Part shown: piece after piece, positions 34,943 through 45,151 of the stretch | Layout: each line of letters begins with the position of its first letter | Numbering within the stretch: position 1 is the stretch's first letter | Source of the DNA: Oceanispirochaeta sp963676905 | GTDB lineage: Bacteria; Spirochaetota; Spirochaetia; DSM-2461 | Assembly: GCA_963676905.2 (NCBI GenBank) | Contig: CAXXVE010000001.1 | Span: forward strand, 2,418,001-2,482,000 | Length of the DNA: 64,000 nucleotides | Direction: 5' to 3' | The notes under the pieces: model-generated | Databases searched by the model: none | Told to the model about the DNA's origin: nothing | Seen by the model: only the letters and a program-made list of their open reading frames with translations | Translations under genes and position numbers: made by a program

Positions 34943-35959
34943 ATGAAAAAATACTTCAGGGTACTGCTTTTAATTCAAGCCGCTTTTCTTGCAGGCTGCA
35001 ACAGCTCTAATCAGGATGAGGAATTGATCAACAGGATTTTGAGCCTCCCTGCAAAGCAGTATGAAAACTACACCTTTGATCCTGAAACAGCTCTTACAGG
35101 CAGAATCAGCGAAACTCCAGGTTTTGTTCTGGTGTATCTGAACAACATGGACGGTGTGGACAACTACAGCTCCTACACCCCCACAGATGAGGAGAGGGCC
35201 CTCTTTGCCTCCTGTCTGGAACTGCTTCCGGAGATAAACAGACAGATTATGGAGGAAAAGCTGGCAGCCGTATACTTTGTTGAAAACCTCTACGGCAGCG
35301 CCCTTGCGGATTATATCATCTCCCGGGAGGGGGATCTCTACAATATCCTGATTATCAATCCCGAAGTGATGCGGCACTCCATGACTGAGTGGCTCAGCTA
35401 CAGGGAAAACTCAGCCTATAAAGACAGCCGCGGTGAAATAACAGTTCACTGCGGGACAGAGCATACGGGACTTTTATATACCCTCCTTCATGAGTCCACC
35501 CATATAGTCGATTATCATCTGAACATCACACCCTATGCTGAATACAGCAGCCATCTTCTGACCGGTGCATCCCTTGACCGGGATAATCCGTTTTTAAAAG
35601 ATATCTGGAAGGACTACAACAGGGTGCAGCGGGGGTATCGCAACTCGTTTACATCCCTTGTCTCATTCTACGGCCTGGGGGCCGGCCCCTCCCTTGAGCT
35701 CGCCGATGCCCCCCGGATCTATACAGATTTGATGGATTCCCCCTTTGGGTCCCTTTACGGCTCAATGAGCTGGGCGGAGGATCTGGCGGAGCTTGTAACC
35801 TGGTACTGGATGACCGAGGTTCTGGGTGAACCCTATACCATCACCCTGTCTTCCGGGGCAGAGGGAAGCAGGGACACTCAGTCATGGTCGCCCATGGACA
35901 ATGAAGGGGTCCGCCGGAGGTTTCAGCTTCTTGAAACAGAGTTTTTAAGGACTCCCTGA
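34943..35959 (+). CDS. Lipoprotein with zincin motif (putative metallopeptidase)
   Basis: The 338-residue product starts MKKYFRVLLLIQAAFLAGC, a lipoprotein signal with lipobox L-A-G-C. The mature part contains L-L-H-E-S-T-H-I-V-D at residues 181-190, an HExxH zinc-binding motif, with an E-L-V-T-W-Y helix about 95 residues further on that could give the third ligand. I know no named family with this exact arrangement. A longer frame starts at 34886, but GGGGAG is 7 bases before ATG 34943 and the signal peptide begins there. A cell-envelope peptidase role is likely but unproven. Confidence 0.65.
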   Translation: MKKYFRVLLLIQAAFLAGCNSSNQDEELINRILSLPAKQYENYTFDPETALTGRISETPGFVLVYLNNMDGVDNYSSYTPTDEERALFASCLELLPEINRQIMEEKLAAVYFVENLYGSALADYIISREGDLYNILIINPEVMRHSMTEWLSYRENSAYKDSRGEITVHCGTEHTGLLYTLLHESTHIVDYHLNITPYAEYSSHLLTGASLDRDNPFLKDIWKDYNRVQRGYRNSFTSLVSFYGLGAGPSLELADAPRIYTDLMDSPFGSLYGSMSWAEDLAELVTWYWMTEVLGEPYTITLSSGAEGSRDTQSWSPMDNEGVRRRFQLLETEFLRTP

Positions 35960-36957
35960 GCGGCTTTTTCACAGGCTTCAATTACCGCGTCACACCAGCT
36001 GTCGAACTCAGGGTCCTCCTTCTGCAGCTCTTTATGGGCCAGTACATTGTTTATTGTCTGCCTCACTCCCTGGTCGAAACGGACTTTCGCTGTAAAACCG
36101 GGAACAAGGCGCTTGAGCTTGCTGTTGTCAAATACAACGCTGTTTGCCTTGTCTCCTATCAGTGAACCTGTAAAGTCGTAGCTGCTGCAGGCATCAAGGA
36201 ATTCACTTGCAACATGAACCGCCTTGAGTTCCCTTCCCAGGGCCGCTGCAATACTTGTGTAAATCTGGTTCCATGTCAGGCTCTCATCGCTTGTGATCTG
36301 TACCGCTTCTCCAAGGGCATGGATATTGCCGAGGAGACCTGTAAAGGCCCGGGCAAAGTCGCTGTTGTGGGTCATGGTCCACAGGGATGTTCCATCACCG
36401 TGGATGATGACTTTTTTACCTTCGATTATTCTCTTGGCCACCTGCCAGCTGCCTGTATTCCCATGGACTCCCAGAGGGATGGATCTTTCATCATAGGTAT
36501 GGCTGGGGCGGACAATTGTTACAGGGAACCCCGTCTCCCTGTACTGCTTCATCAGATACTCTTCACAGGCTATTTTGTTGCGGGAGTACTCCCAGTAGGG
36601 ATTGGAGAGGGGAGTGGCCTCGCTAATTTCAAAGTGGGAGAGGGGTTTCTGATAGGCCGAAGCGGAGCTTATAAAAATATACTGTCCTGTTCTGCCTGAA
36701 AAAAGTTCATAATCCCTCTCTACCTGTTCCGGGGTGAAGGCTATAAAGTCCGCCACCGCATCGAATTTCATATCACCAATAAGCTTTTTTACCTTTGATC
36801 TGTCATTGATGTCGGCAGTGAGGCTATGGCAGTTCTCTGCCTGCAGTATCGGTCTGTTCCCTCTGTTTATCAGATAGAGCTCATGCCCTTCGCTGATTAG
36901 CTGTTTTGATATGGCTGTGCTGATGGTTCCGGAGCCGCCTATGAAAAGTACTCGCAT
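35923..36957 (-). CDS. NAD-dependent epimerase/dehydratase family protein
   Basis: The 344-residue enzyme has an N-terminal Rossmann fold with M-R-V-L-F-I-G-G-S-G-T-I-S (a GGxGxxS variant of GxxGxxG). It also has D-A-V-A-D-F-I-A-F-T-P, the Ser/Thr site S-S-A-S-A-Y, and Y-W-E-Y-S-R-N-K with the Y-x-x-x-K pair displaced into S-R-N-K. The substrate side shows I-V-R-P-S-H-T-Y. It is an extended SDR acting on nucleotide sugars or similar molecules. The ATG at 36957 has AAAGGAG 6 bases upstream; the longer frame to 37104 is not needed. It overlaps the end of the convergent lipoprotein gene by 37 bases. Confidence 0.82.
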   Translation of the reverse strand: MRVLFIGGSGTISTAISKQLISEGHELYLINRGNRPILQAENCHSLTADINDRSKVKKLIGDMKFDAVADFIAFTPEQVERDYELFSGRTGQYIFISSASAYQKPLSHFEISEATPLSNPYWEYSRNKIACEEYLMKQYRETGFPVTIVRPSHTYDERSIPLGVHGNTGSWQVAKRIIEGKKVIIHGDGTSLWTMTHNSDFARAFTGLLGNIHALGEAVQITSDESLTWNQIYTSIAAALGRELKAVHVASEFLDACSSYDFTGSLIGDKANSVVFDNSKLKRLVPGFTAKVRFDQGVRQTINNVLAHKELQKEDPEFDSWCDAVIEACEKAAQGVLKNSVSRS

Positions 36958-37119
36958 TGATTTTCTCCTTTGAGGCCCAAAGTATACCACAAAATATATG
37001 TCCCTTATTAAAAGACCGGAGTCTTTCGGAGCAAAGGGTCTTGAAAAAACAGATGAAGAATATAGTAAAATAATCCAGGATGTATTATTATCCCGGTGGT
37101 TCATATTCAGGAGGAAATG

Positions 37120-37464
37120 ATGATTATATGGGGTATCAGGAAGAAACGGTTTGAAGAGAGTTTTACAGGGGGGACAGGGTGTCCCTCTTGCAGAAGAAAT
37201 GAGTATCAGACCGAAGGCATTTTAAGTTACGTTCATATATTCTGGATACCTCTTTTTGTTATATCAAAGAAGCTGAATGCCCGCTGCCTCAAGTGCGGAA
37301 CTGTCTCCGGCAGAAAGGAACTTCCCCGGGATGAATACAGGGATATGAAGAGCCATCTATTTTCCCTCTCCAGGGTCCTTCCACGTAACTTCGGACTGAT
37401 TGCAGCAGCTGTTGTCGTCGTCCTGTTTCTTCTGCTGGTTCTCTCAGTTTCCGGAGGATCATAA
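37120..37464 (+). CDS. Zinc-ribbon membrane protein
   Basis: The 114-residue protein has two C-x-x-C pairs (G-C-P-S-C and R-C-L-K-C-G) that would form a zinc ribbon around a short hydrophobic stretch (Y-V-H-I-F-W-I-P-L-F-V). A C-terminal transmembrane helix follows at about residues 88-110. A good AGGAGG site is 5 bases before the second of two tandem ATG codons, so 37120 is chosen. The layout matches the common small zinc-ribbon/TM proteins with a hydrophobic I-P-L-F-x-I loop, whose role is not known. Confidence 0.65.
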   Translation: MIIWGIRKKRFEESFTGGTGCPSCRRNEYQTEGILSYVHIFWIPLFVISKKLNARCLKCGTVSGRKELPRDEYRDMKSHLFSLSRVLPRNFGLIAAAVVVVLFLLLVLSVSGGS

Positions 37465-37615
37465 TCATCGCCGGTGGCCGGCAGGTCCGGAGGGAGGCTG
37501 ATCCGGAAGGCGGCTCCCGTCGGAAGTGTTTTTTTAACAGTATTTACAAGTCTGTCAAAATTCGATTTGTGTTTGGACGGATAGCTGAATTAAAATTTAT
37601 ATAGAGGAGAAGGGA

Positions 37616-38248
37616 ATGTTTTTCAGAAAAGACAATGCATCCACAGACGGGAATACAGATCCGGAAGGCAGTTCTTCTTTTATTTCCAGGGAGGCCGTTG
37701 AGTCTCTGGAGAAAGGCAGCTCAAAGCTGGATGTATATGATGCCTTTTACGGCAGAATGGATGATGACAGTCTCGGCAGGCTTCTTGCAAGCTATCCTGA
37801 CAGGTCCCTGTACAAAAAATACCGCGGATTGAATACGGCTCTGGGAGTTCTGCTCTCTTTTATTACCCTCATTAAACTTGTAAACCTGATACTCTATATT
37901 CATCAGACCAGCCTCAGTCTGCTCCATATACTATGGGCTGCTCCCCTCGGCCTCATTATCAACTTGCTGCTGATCTACTTTGTTGTAAGGAAAATTGGAA
38001 TTTCCTATAGACTGCTGGGGATATTTGTCATTCTGATGACTTTGTTCAGAGCCTCCGAGTCCCTGGGAAGAATGAGTTCTTCTGCGGATTTCATAAGTTT
38101 TTATCTGATTACCGGTTTAAGTCTTCTCTCTTCCATCCTATTTATTTTCCTGGGGTACAGGATGTTTCCCTACCTCGGCTTTTTTAAAACCAGAAGGGAC
38201 ATCAACGGGCGGATCATTTATACTGTTGAGGATATGAATCCGGTATAA
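37616..38248 (+). CDS. Hypothetical four-helix membrane protein
   Basis: The 210-residue protein has a hydrophilic N-terminal ~70 residues (with S-L-E-K-G-S-S-K-L-D-V-Y-D-A-F-Y) and then four hydrophobic helices near 75-95, 102-122, 128-146 and 160-180. It ends in a charged tail. No family is recognised. GAGGAGAAGG directly precedes the ATG. It is followed 9 bases later by an arginase-fold gene in the same direction, so the two may be cotranscribed. Confidence 0.6.
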   Translation: MFFRKDNASTDGNTDPEGSSSFISREAVESLEKGSSKLDVYDAFYGRMDDDSLGRLLASYPDRSLYKKYRGLNTALGVLLSFITLIKLVNLILYIHQTSLSLLHILWAAPLGLIINLLLIYFVVRKIGISYRLLGIFVILMTLFRASESLGRMSSSADFISFYLITGLSLLSSILFIFLGYRMFPYLGFFKTRRDINGRIIYTVEDMNPV

Positions 38249-38260
38249 AGGAACATTGTG

Positions 38261-39076
38261 ATGGACCTGAATCTTTTTACTCCCCAGTGGCAGGGGTCAG
38301 GACTGACCCGTGAACTCTATGACGGCGCCTGCGCTCTCAAAAACTATTTCAATAAAACCTTCAGCCTCGATATGGTTGAGACAGCCGTGGAGACCGGTTC
38401 TCCTTCAGAAATAAAAAATGGAATTCTCGGTTACAGAGAGATTCTGTCCCAGCTTCTCCGTCTTCAGGATGTTCTTGCAGAACGGCGGCCCGGGACGACC
38501 TTCACTCTGGGGGGCGGCTGCGGGATTGAAATCCCCCTTGTTTCCTGGCACCTCAGGAAAGACCGGGATCTGGCCCTGTTCTGGTTTGACGCCCATGGTG
38601 ATCTGAACAGCCCTGCAACATCCCAGAGTCATCATTTTCATGGAATGCCTCTGCGTTTCCTCACGGATGATCTCTTCCTGCATCCCGGATTGAGTATTGA
38701 AAGGGCCGATCCGTCAAAGGTTGTGCTTTCAGGGGCCAGAGATCTTGATCCTCCAGAGCTTGACTATATAGCCGCTCATAAGATAAAAGTTCTCGGTCCT
38801 GACTCTTTCCCCCTTGGCAATGCTTTACAGATGAATCAGATGCCCCGGGCCCGAAGGGCCTATATCCATATTGATCTGGATGTCCTTGATCCGGGAGAGT
38901 TCAGAAATGTGAAATGTCCTGTACACCGGGGCATCTGTGCTGATGACCTGGCCTCTTCTATCCGGATGATCCGGAAGAACTATGAAATCGCAGGAATCAG
39001 TATTCTCGAAAACACTGAACTTGAAGAGGATAATATCGCTTCACTGTCGGGTCTATGGAATGAATGCATGTCTTAA
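38261..39076 (+). CDS. Arginase/agmatinase-fold protein with altered metal site
   Basis: The 271-residue protein has the ureohydrolase core: F-T-L-G-G-G-C-G-I-E near residue 86, F-W-F-D-A-H-G-D-L-N (DAHxD metal motif), S-H-H-F-H-G-M-P-L and I-H-I-D-L-D-V-L-D-P (the D-x-D-x-x-D-P motif). The first metal-binding His of the usual G-G-D-H is Cys here, which could change metal number or activity. Members hydrolyse guanidino compounds such as arginine or agmatine; this branch is hard to assign. A GTG at 38258 is an alternative start; AAGGAAC lies 5-8 bases upstream of both. Confidence 0.75.
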   Translation: MDLNLFTPQWQGSGLTRELYDGACALKNYFNKTFSLDMVETAVETGSPSEIKNGILGYREILSQLLRLQDVLAERRPGTTFTLGGGCGIEIPLVSWHLRKDRDLALFWFDAHGDLNSPATSQSHHFHGMPLRFLTDDLFLHPGLSIERADPSKVVLSGARDLDPPELDYIAAHKIKVLGPDSFPLGNALQMNQMPRARRAYIHIDLDVLDPGEFRNVKCPVHRGICADDLASSIRMIRKNYEIAGISILENTELEEDNIASLSGLWNECMS

Positions 39077-39193
39077 CACTCTTTCGGGTGAAGCGAACTG
39101 TTTTTTATCAGTGAGCATGTGATTTCTGTAGACCTTACATTATATTATTTTTGTAGTATTCTTTTTCTCTATTATCATCAAAGGAACGTTCCA

Positions 39194-42100
39194 ATGAAAA
39201 AATCAGCTGCACTTATTCTTCCTTTTATTCTTGTTTCCCTGTTATTCTCCTGCGGAAGCAGAGACTCCTCCGATCAGAATGCTTCTGCCGGGTCATCGGG
39301 AGATCTTCAGGCCCTTGAGGTCGTTCCCTCTGACCAAAGTCCCCTGATCTCTTCCGGGGATGTGGATTTTCTGCCCGGCGAGCCTATTCTTTCGGATACG
39401 GATATCCTTAAGGAGAGTCCTGTCTCGGAAATGGATATGGATGCTCTTCTGAGGGCTGTTGAGGAAGAGAGTGCCCACAGTGAGCAGCAGCTGCGGGCTT
39501 CTGTTGACTACTCGGCTCTGACGACCAACTACTTTGATGCGGATGCTGTGGACACCGGCGCCCTGAGGGCTCCGGAATCGGTAGGAGCCCTGAAAATTGT
39601 TGATTTCGGCCCTGTCGGCAGGCTCCCCATAGAGATGCGCAGACCCGCAATCTATGTTCAGTTCAATCAGCCCATGGTCCCAGTTTCCAAACTGGGAGAG
39701 CCCATGCGGGAACACTCCATCCTGAAAATGAGTCCCGAGGTTCCGGGAGTATACCGCTGGTACGGTACCAAGACCCTCAGTTTTGAACCTGATGCCCCCA
39801 TTCACAGACAGAGCAGCTATACAGTCTCTATCAATCCCGGGGCCAAATCCATCTACGGCAGGGTTCTGGGACAGCCTTTTGAGTTTGTCATCGAGAGCGA
39901 GCCTCCCGAGATTCTCTCCATCGCCTTCGGTCCGGGAGATGATCTTTATGATGGAGTCCGGGAAGTTCCCCCCACCCACAGCTCCAGTATTCTTCTTACC
40001 TTCAATCAGACCATTGATGCTGGGGCTCTGCAGGATTATATAAGCCTTGTGGATGAAGCGGGGCGGTCCTGGCCCGTCACAGTCTCCTCCCCCGAACCGG
40101 AGGAATATCATCTGAATGAAAATTTCCTGAAACGGTCGGCCCTGATTCAGGTTGGAGAAGAACCGGCTGTCAACGGCTCATATACTCTGACAGTGGCTCC
40201 GGGATACAGGACCGCAGGGGATGCAAGCCCAACGGTAGAACCCCTTGTGTCAGAGTTTAAAACGGTAACACCCTTCAGATATTCGGGACATAACGACCGA
40301 AGTTATACATTCCCCTATGATCCCGAGGGGGTGATGAATCCTGTTTATCTTGAATTCTCGCACCCCGTTGATCCTGAATCAGTCGCCGGAAATCTATCGG
40401 TAAGCTTTGAAGGTATTGATGCTGCAGAACATATAAAAACCTTTGGTGATACAGTGCGAATCGCCAATCTTCCAGTGGAATATGAGAGCAGCTATACAGT
40501 CACAATAACCTCGGGAATACGGGATATCTACGGCAGACAGCTTCTTTTGGCCGACTCTCCTGATTCACCTGAAGCCGGTCAGAAGACCATTAAGGTCGAG
40601 GTCCCGGCAGCCATAAGCTACTCATACTTTCCGGGCTGGGACGGACTTGCCGCCCTTGAGGCCCAGTTTGACCCCGCCGTGATCTATGAGTTCCAGAACA
40701 TCGACAAGGGCAGTTTCCGTATTAACGGTACCGAACAGGACCTTGCACTGGATGATGCTCCAAGGAATCAGGCGGTCTACTCTCTGGTGGATCTGAAGCC
40801 CTGGATGAACAGCGACGGTTTCGGCACGGTCAACCTGAACTGGAATTTTACTGAGCGCCAGCGCGGCTGGGACAATAAAATCAGAGAGTATGAAAAGAAG
40901 CGGAATATGGACGTGCAGGTCACAGACATGGGAATTACAACCCGCTTCGCCTACAATAAAATTCTTGTCTGGGTGAACAGCCTCTCTACGGGCGGGGCCC
41001 TGGAAGGTGCCGATATTACCCTTACAGGTCCCGGTGGAAGCCGGAGTGCCTTAACCGATGCCCGGGGGCTGGCCGTTGTCGACCTGGAGGACGGTGAGTT
41101 TCGCGGGAAATTCTACAATACCCAGAAAAGACGTTATGATCTCACCATTACTGCCATAAAGGGAGGGGACCGGGCTGATCTCAAGGTCTCCAATACCCAG
41201 TATGCCGGACGCTTCGGCATAAGCAGCAGCCGTCCGGAGTTCGCCCTTGAAAACATCCCCAGGATCTTTCTCTTTTCAGACAGGGGAATCTACCGTCCCG
41301 GTGAGACCCTTACCTTCAGGGGAGTGGACTGGAACCAGAGGCTTGGTGAGTTCACCCCCTATGAGGGGTCCTATACCATCTCCATCATGAAGAGGGAGGG
41401 GTATCAGAGAAAGCAGGTCCGTTCCTGGCGGGGCACAACCACCTCATCCGGTGGATTTTATGATACCTATACAGTACCCGAAGATATGGACCCCGGTGAC
41501 TACTACATCCGCTATGAGCGGGGAGGAAAGAGCAGGGATGAGCACTTCCAGGTTGCTAATTTCAGGCGCCTCAACTTTCAGGTTGAGCTGAAGACTCCCG
41601 ACAGAAACTTTTTTCTTGGTGATACCATTGCTGTGCCGCTGGAGGCCAGTTATCTTGCTGGCGGCCCCCTTGCAGGTGGGGACATCTCCTACTACTGGAC
41701 CCGGAAGCCTTTGGAATTCCGCCCCTCCGGCGAGAGATGGAAGTTCTGGTCCTTCGGCCCCGTAGGATGGGAGCAGGAGAGAAACCTGAGCTCCGACAGC
41801 CTGAAACTCTCCCTGCAGGGAGAGGCGAACCTTGAAGTAGAGACCAGCGGCCACAGCCTGAAGGGCAAGGCATATCGTTATGTTGTCGAAGCCACTGTTG
41901 AGGATCTGGACCGGCAGGCCATCTCTGCTTCCACTTCCGCAGTTGTCCATCCCGCCTCCTGGTATATCGGCATGAGAACCGGCGCGGGTTCCGCCTCCTA
42001 CTGGGGGAGCCGCTTTGTATCGGTGGGGAAAGATATCCTCTTCTCCCTGGCACAGGTGGGCCCGGACGGCAGACTCCGGTCAGCCGATGGAAAGGTCAGT

Positions 42101-45100
42101 CTTGAGATGATCAAGGGCTCCTGGCAGGCTGTACAGCAGAAGAATGTGGGAAGCCGGATCAATACCCGCTATGAATGGGTGGAAGAGAGTGTTCTTACAA
42201 CCGAAACAGAGTGGAAGGACGGAGAAGCCGCCTTTACATATACCCCGGAGAAAGCGGGAAGCTACAGGCTCCGTGCCACGGCAGCAGACCCGGAAGGCAG
42301 GGAAGTGATTTCAGATATCAGCTTCTACGCTTCCGGAGGCTCCTGGGTCCGCTGGGCCGGAGGCAACCGCGAGGATATTACCCTGGAACCGGAACAGGAC
42401 CTCTACTTTCCCGGAGATACAGCCAGAATCCTTGTGAAAACCCCTCTGGAAAAGGGGCGTTATCTTATGACCATCGAACGGGAGGGCATTCTGGATGAGC
42501 GCTTTGTCGACCTGGACCCTTCCAATCCTATAATCGAAATTCCTGTGAAAGAGGAGTGGGTTCCCGTAATGTACATTACCCTCTCCAGCTTTCTGCCCCG
42601 AAGTGATCTTCCCGACTCCTACTATGATCCCGACTTCGGAAAGCCAAAAGGAATTTTTGGAGCCACCGCACTCAATATATCCACCCGCAGCCGTGAACTG
42701 GATCTTGAAATCACTCCGGATAAAGCCGTTTACCGCCCCGGGGAGAAGGCGAGGGTTTCCATCCGTGTTACTGAAAACGGACGTCCCGTACAGGGTGCGG
42801 AGGTGAGTTACCTCGCCGTGGACAGGGGAATCCTTGACCTTATCAACTACCATATTCCCAATCCGCTGCACTACTTCTACAGCAGAAGCAACTTTATGAG
42901 TTACGGAGCCGGAGATGATTCCCGGCGCCTCCTTCTCAATCCCGTGACCTATGAGACAAGCAACCTCCGTGGCGGTGACGGCGAGGAGAGCAAACTGCAG
43001 CGGCGGGACGACTTTACGCCCCTTGCTGTTTTCGAGCCCTTCCTCCTGACCGATGAAGAGGGAATGGCCGTTGTGGAGCTCGAGTGGCCCGACACCCTGA
43101 CAACCTACCGCTCCACTGCCATTGCACTGAAGGATCAGAAGATAGGCTACTCGGAGGATGAACTTTTTGTACGGAACCCCCTCAATGTCCGAGCCGCACT
43201 GCCAAGGCAGATGCGTGTCAGAGACACAAGTTTTGCAGGGGTTGTGATAAGCAATATTGACGGCGAGGATCATGATGTAACAGTCAGAATCCGGGCCGAT
43301 GGGATGGGACTGCCCGGTGAAACTGAAAAGACAGTGACAGTTCCAGCAGGCCGTGCCTTCGAGGTCCCTTTTGTAATAGAAGCAAAAGAGGCGGGGGAGA
43401 GTGAGATAGTCTTTACTGTTCTCAGTGATGTACTCAAGGAGGAGCTGGTTCAGACTCTCAAGGTCAGCGCTCCTGTGATTACTGAGAGCATGACTACTAC
43501 CGGAATTGTTGAGGGGGATGAAACCCTGGCCGAAGAGGCCCTCCTTGTTCCCGGGAGCATCGGTGAAGGCTACGGATCACTGCAGATCTCCCTTGACTCC
43601 ACCCAGGCGCCCTTCCTGATGAGCCAGCTGAGGACACTTACAAATCACAAGGTATATGACTTCACATTCGACTATCTCTATGCCGCTTCTGCCGGTATTA
43701 TCTCTCCGGATCTGCTTGAACTGATGGACCCGACTCTGGCGCTTTCAGCCGCGTATAACCGGAACCGTTTCCTTACAATTCTGGCTGACAGGCAGAATGA
43801 AGACGGCGGTATCCGCTCCAGCGGTTCTCTCTACAACAGGATGAGCAGCCCCTACCTCTCCCTCGTAAGTTTCCATATGCTGCAGCTGGTCGATAAACAG
43901 GGAATCCCCTATAACGTTGACAATAACTCTCTGAACAACTATCTGAGACGAGAGGGACGGGAAACGGGCAGCCTCTACTTCAATGTCTACCTGAGGTATA
44001 TCGAAACCCTTGGAGGGAAGATTGATAAGGAAGAGACCGACCTGCTGCTCAAGTCGGAAGATGAACTTGGAATCAGCGGCTACGCTCTGCTGGGTGCTGT
44101 CTGTGAGATGGAGGGCCGTTCGGGTCTGGCTAAGGAGCTTTACGGAAAGGTAAAGAACTTTGTATCCATCGGTACAAGGACAGTCGATATCCGTGATACC
44201 TATGAGACAAGGTTCTATTTTGACTCGGGGTATCAGCAGCTTGCCCACCTTCTGAACCTGGGAGTTCTTGCAGATGAAGGCCCGGAGATGCTCCGGCGTT
44301 ATGCGGCCACCCTGGATACTCAGAGGGGAGAGAGGAACTGGATCAATGCCCAGGACAGGATCTGGATGGCTGTGGCTCTCTCATCACTGATCTCAAATGA
44401 AAATCCAGGAGAAACCGACTTCCGGGCCACCGCCGATCTGAGTGGAACGGCTCTGATGTCTGAAAAGTTTGAAGGACTGTCACAGGGGGCCAGGGAGGAG
44501 AACTTCTCCCTCTTTGACAGGATTATCCCCCTGAGTCCGCAGAATGAACTCAGCAGTCTCAAGTTCGAGAAGGAGGGAGAGGGCATACTCTACTATACAA
44601 CCACTCTGAACTACGCCCTTCCCGGAGAAATTGCTCCGGCCAGGGACGAGGGTCTGGCTCTCTTTACCCAGATTGAAACCCTTGATGGAGAGATTGTCGA
44701 CTCTGACAACCTGGAGCTTGGAGGAAGCTACAGAATGCGGGTCTTCCTGAACAGCTCCAAGAGCAGAAGCTATGTCAATCTCTCTGTTCCCATTCCTTCG
44801 GGGGCCGAAATCGTCGATCCCAGCCTGTCTGTCTCCTCCTCCTACTCCAACAAAGGGGGAGTTCAGTCGGAGAGCTGGACCCGGGAAGAGCAGTACGGCG
44901 ATGAGACAACCTATCTTGAGGAAGGGTATATCTGGCAGGGACTGCGTTTCCCCAACAGGCCGAATCAGCTGATCTATGACAATGAGATCCGCTACTCCTG
45001 GGACTACCTCTATTACGGCCAGCGGGAGGTCTCTTTCATCTTCCGCTGTACCACACCGGGTGTCTATCCCACACCTCCTGCATCGGCAAGCCTCCTCTTT

Positions 45101-45151
45101 GAGCCCGAGGTATTCGGACGGGGCAGGGGAAGGCTGATTGTTGTCCGTTAG
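39194..45151 (+). CDS. Alpha-2-macroglobulin-like lipoprotein without thioester motif
   Basis: The product of about 1985 residues starts MKKSAALILPFILVSLLFSC with a lipobox Cys near 20. N-terminal Ig/MG-like domains are followed by the MG2 region (I-F-L-F-S-D-R-G-I-Y-R-P-G-E-T-L-T-F-R-G) and a bait-like stretch. The A2M domain then reads V-E-L-E-W-P-D-T-L-T-T-Y-R-S-T-A. The C-terminal helical domain lacks the C-x-E-Q thioester: the expected place reads V-Y-D-F-T-F-D-Y-L. It is thus YfaS-like, not the covalent trap type. ATG 39194 is preceded by AAGGAAC, and a longer GTG frame at 39119 would put the signal peptide inside. It is coupled to the next PBP1C gene, a common pairing that suggests envelope defence. 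Confidence 0.87.
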   Translation: MKKSAALILPFILVSLLFSCGSRDSSDQNASAGSSGDLQALEVVPSDQSPLISSGDVDFLPGEPILSDTDILKESPVSEMDMDALLRAVEEESAHSEQQLRASVDYSALTTNYFDADAVDTGALRAPESVGALKIVDFGPVGRLPIEMRRPAIYVQFNQPMVPVSKLGEPMREHSILKMSPEVPGVYRWYGTKTLSFEPDAPIHRQSSYTVSINPGAKSIYGRVLGQPFEFVIESEPPEILSIAFGPGDDLYDGVREVPPTHSSSILLTFNQTIDAGALQDYISLVDEAGRSWPVTVSSPEPEEYHLNENFLKRSALIQVGEEPAVNGSYTLTVAPGYRTAGDASPTVEPLVSEFKTVTPFRYSGHNDRSYTFPYDPEGVMNPVYLEFSHPVDPESVAGNLSVSFEGIDAAEHIKTFGDTVRIANLPVEYESSYTVTITSGIRDIYGRQLLLADSPDSPEAGQKTIKVEVPAAISYSYFPGWDGLAALEAQFDPAVIYEFQNIDKGSFRINGTEQDLALDDAPRNQAVYSLVDLKPWMNSDGFGTVNLNWNFTERQRGWDNKIREYEKKRNMDVQVTDMGITTRFAYNKILVWVNSLSTGGALEGADITLTGPGGSRSALTDARGLAVVDLEDGEFRGKFYNTQKRRYDLTITAIKGGDRADLKVSNTQYAGRFGISSSRPEFALENIPRIFLFSDRGIYRPGETLTFRGVDWNQRLGEFTPYEGSYTISIMKREGYQRKQVRSWRGTTTSSGGFYDTYTVPEDMDPGDYYIRYERGGKSRDEHFQVANFRRLNFQVELKTPDRNFFLGDTIAVPLEASYLAGGPLAGGDISYYWTRKPLEFRPSGERWKFWSFGPVGWEQERNLSSDSLKLSLQGEANLEVETSGHSLKGKAYRYVVEATVEDLDRQAISASTSAVVHPASWYIGMRTGAGSASYWGSRFVSVGKDILFSLAQVGPDGRLRSADGKVSLEMIKGSWQAVQQKNVGSRINTRYEWVEESVLTTETEWKDGEAAFTYTPEKAGSYRLRATAADPEGREVISDISFYASGGSWVRWAGGNREDITLEPEQDLYFPGDTARILVKTPLEKGRYLMTIEREGILDERFVDLDPSNPIIEIPVKEEWVPVMYITLSSFLPRSDLPDSYYDPDFGKPKGIFGATALNISTRSRELDLEITPDKAVYRPGEKARVSIRVTENGRPVQGAEVSYLAVDRGILDLINYHIPNPLHYFYSRSNFMSYGAGDDSRRLLLNPVTYETSNLRGGDGEESKLQRRDDFTPLAVFEPFLLTDEEGMAVVELEWPDTLTTYRSTAIALKDQKIGYSEDELFVRNPLNVRAALPRQMRVRDTSFAGVVISNIDGEDHDVTVRIRADGMGLPGETEKTVTVPAGRAFEVPFVIEAKEAGESEIVFTVLSDVLKEELVQTLKVSAPVITESMTTTGIVEGDETLAEEALLVPGSIGEGYGSLQISLDSTQAPFLMSQLRTLTNHKVYDFTFDYLYAASAGIISPDLLELMDPTLALSAAYNRNRFLTILADRQNEDGGIRSSGSLYNRMSSPYLSLVSFHMLQLVDKQGIPYNVDNNSLNNYLRREGRETGSLYFNVYLRYIETLGGKIDKEETDLLLKSEDELGISGYALLGAVCEMEGRSGLAKELYGKVKNFVSIGTRTVDIRDTYETRFYFDSGYQQLAHLLNLGVLADEGPEMLRRYAATLDTQRGERNWINAQDRIWMAVALSSLISNENPGETDFRATADLSGTALMSEKFEGLSQGAREENFSLFDRIIPLSPQNELSSLKFEKEGEGILYYTTTLNYALPGEIAPARDEGLALFTQIETLDGEIVDSDNLELGGSYRMRVFLNSSKSRSYVNLSVPIPSGAEIVDPSLSVSSSYSNKGGVQSESWTREEQYGDETTYLEEGYIWQGLRFPNRPNQLIYDNEIRYSWDYLYYGQREVSFIFRCTTPGVYPTPPASASLLFEPEVFGRGRGRLIVVR

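Noticed and set aside
39119..39193. GTG start upstream of the macroglobulin gene
   Set aside because: It would bury the lipoprotein signal peptide; ATG 39194 has AAGGAAC upstream.
42311..43273. 320-residue frame on the minus strand
   Set aside because: Antisense to the macroglobulin gene with no ribosome site or family motif.
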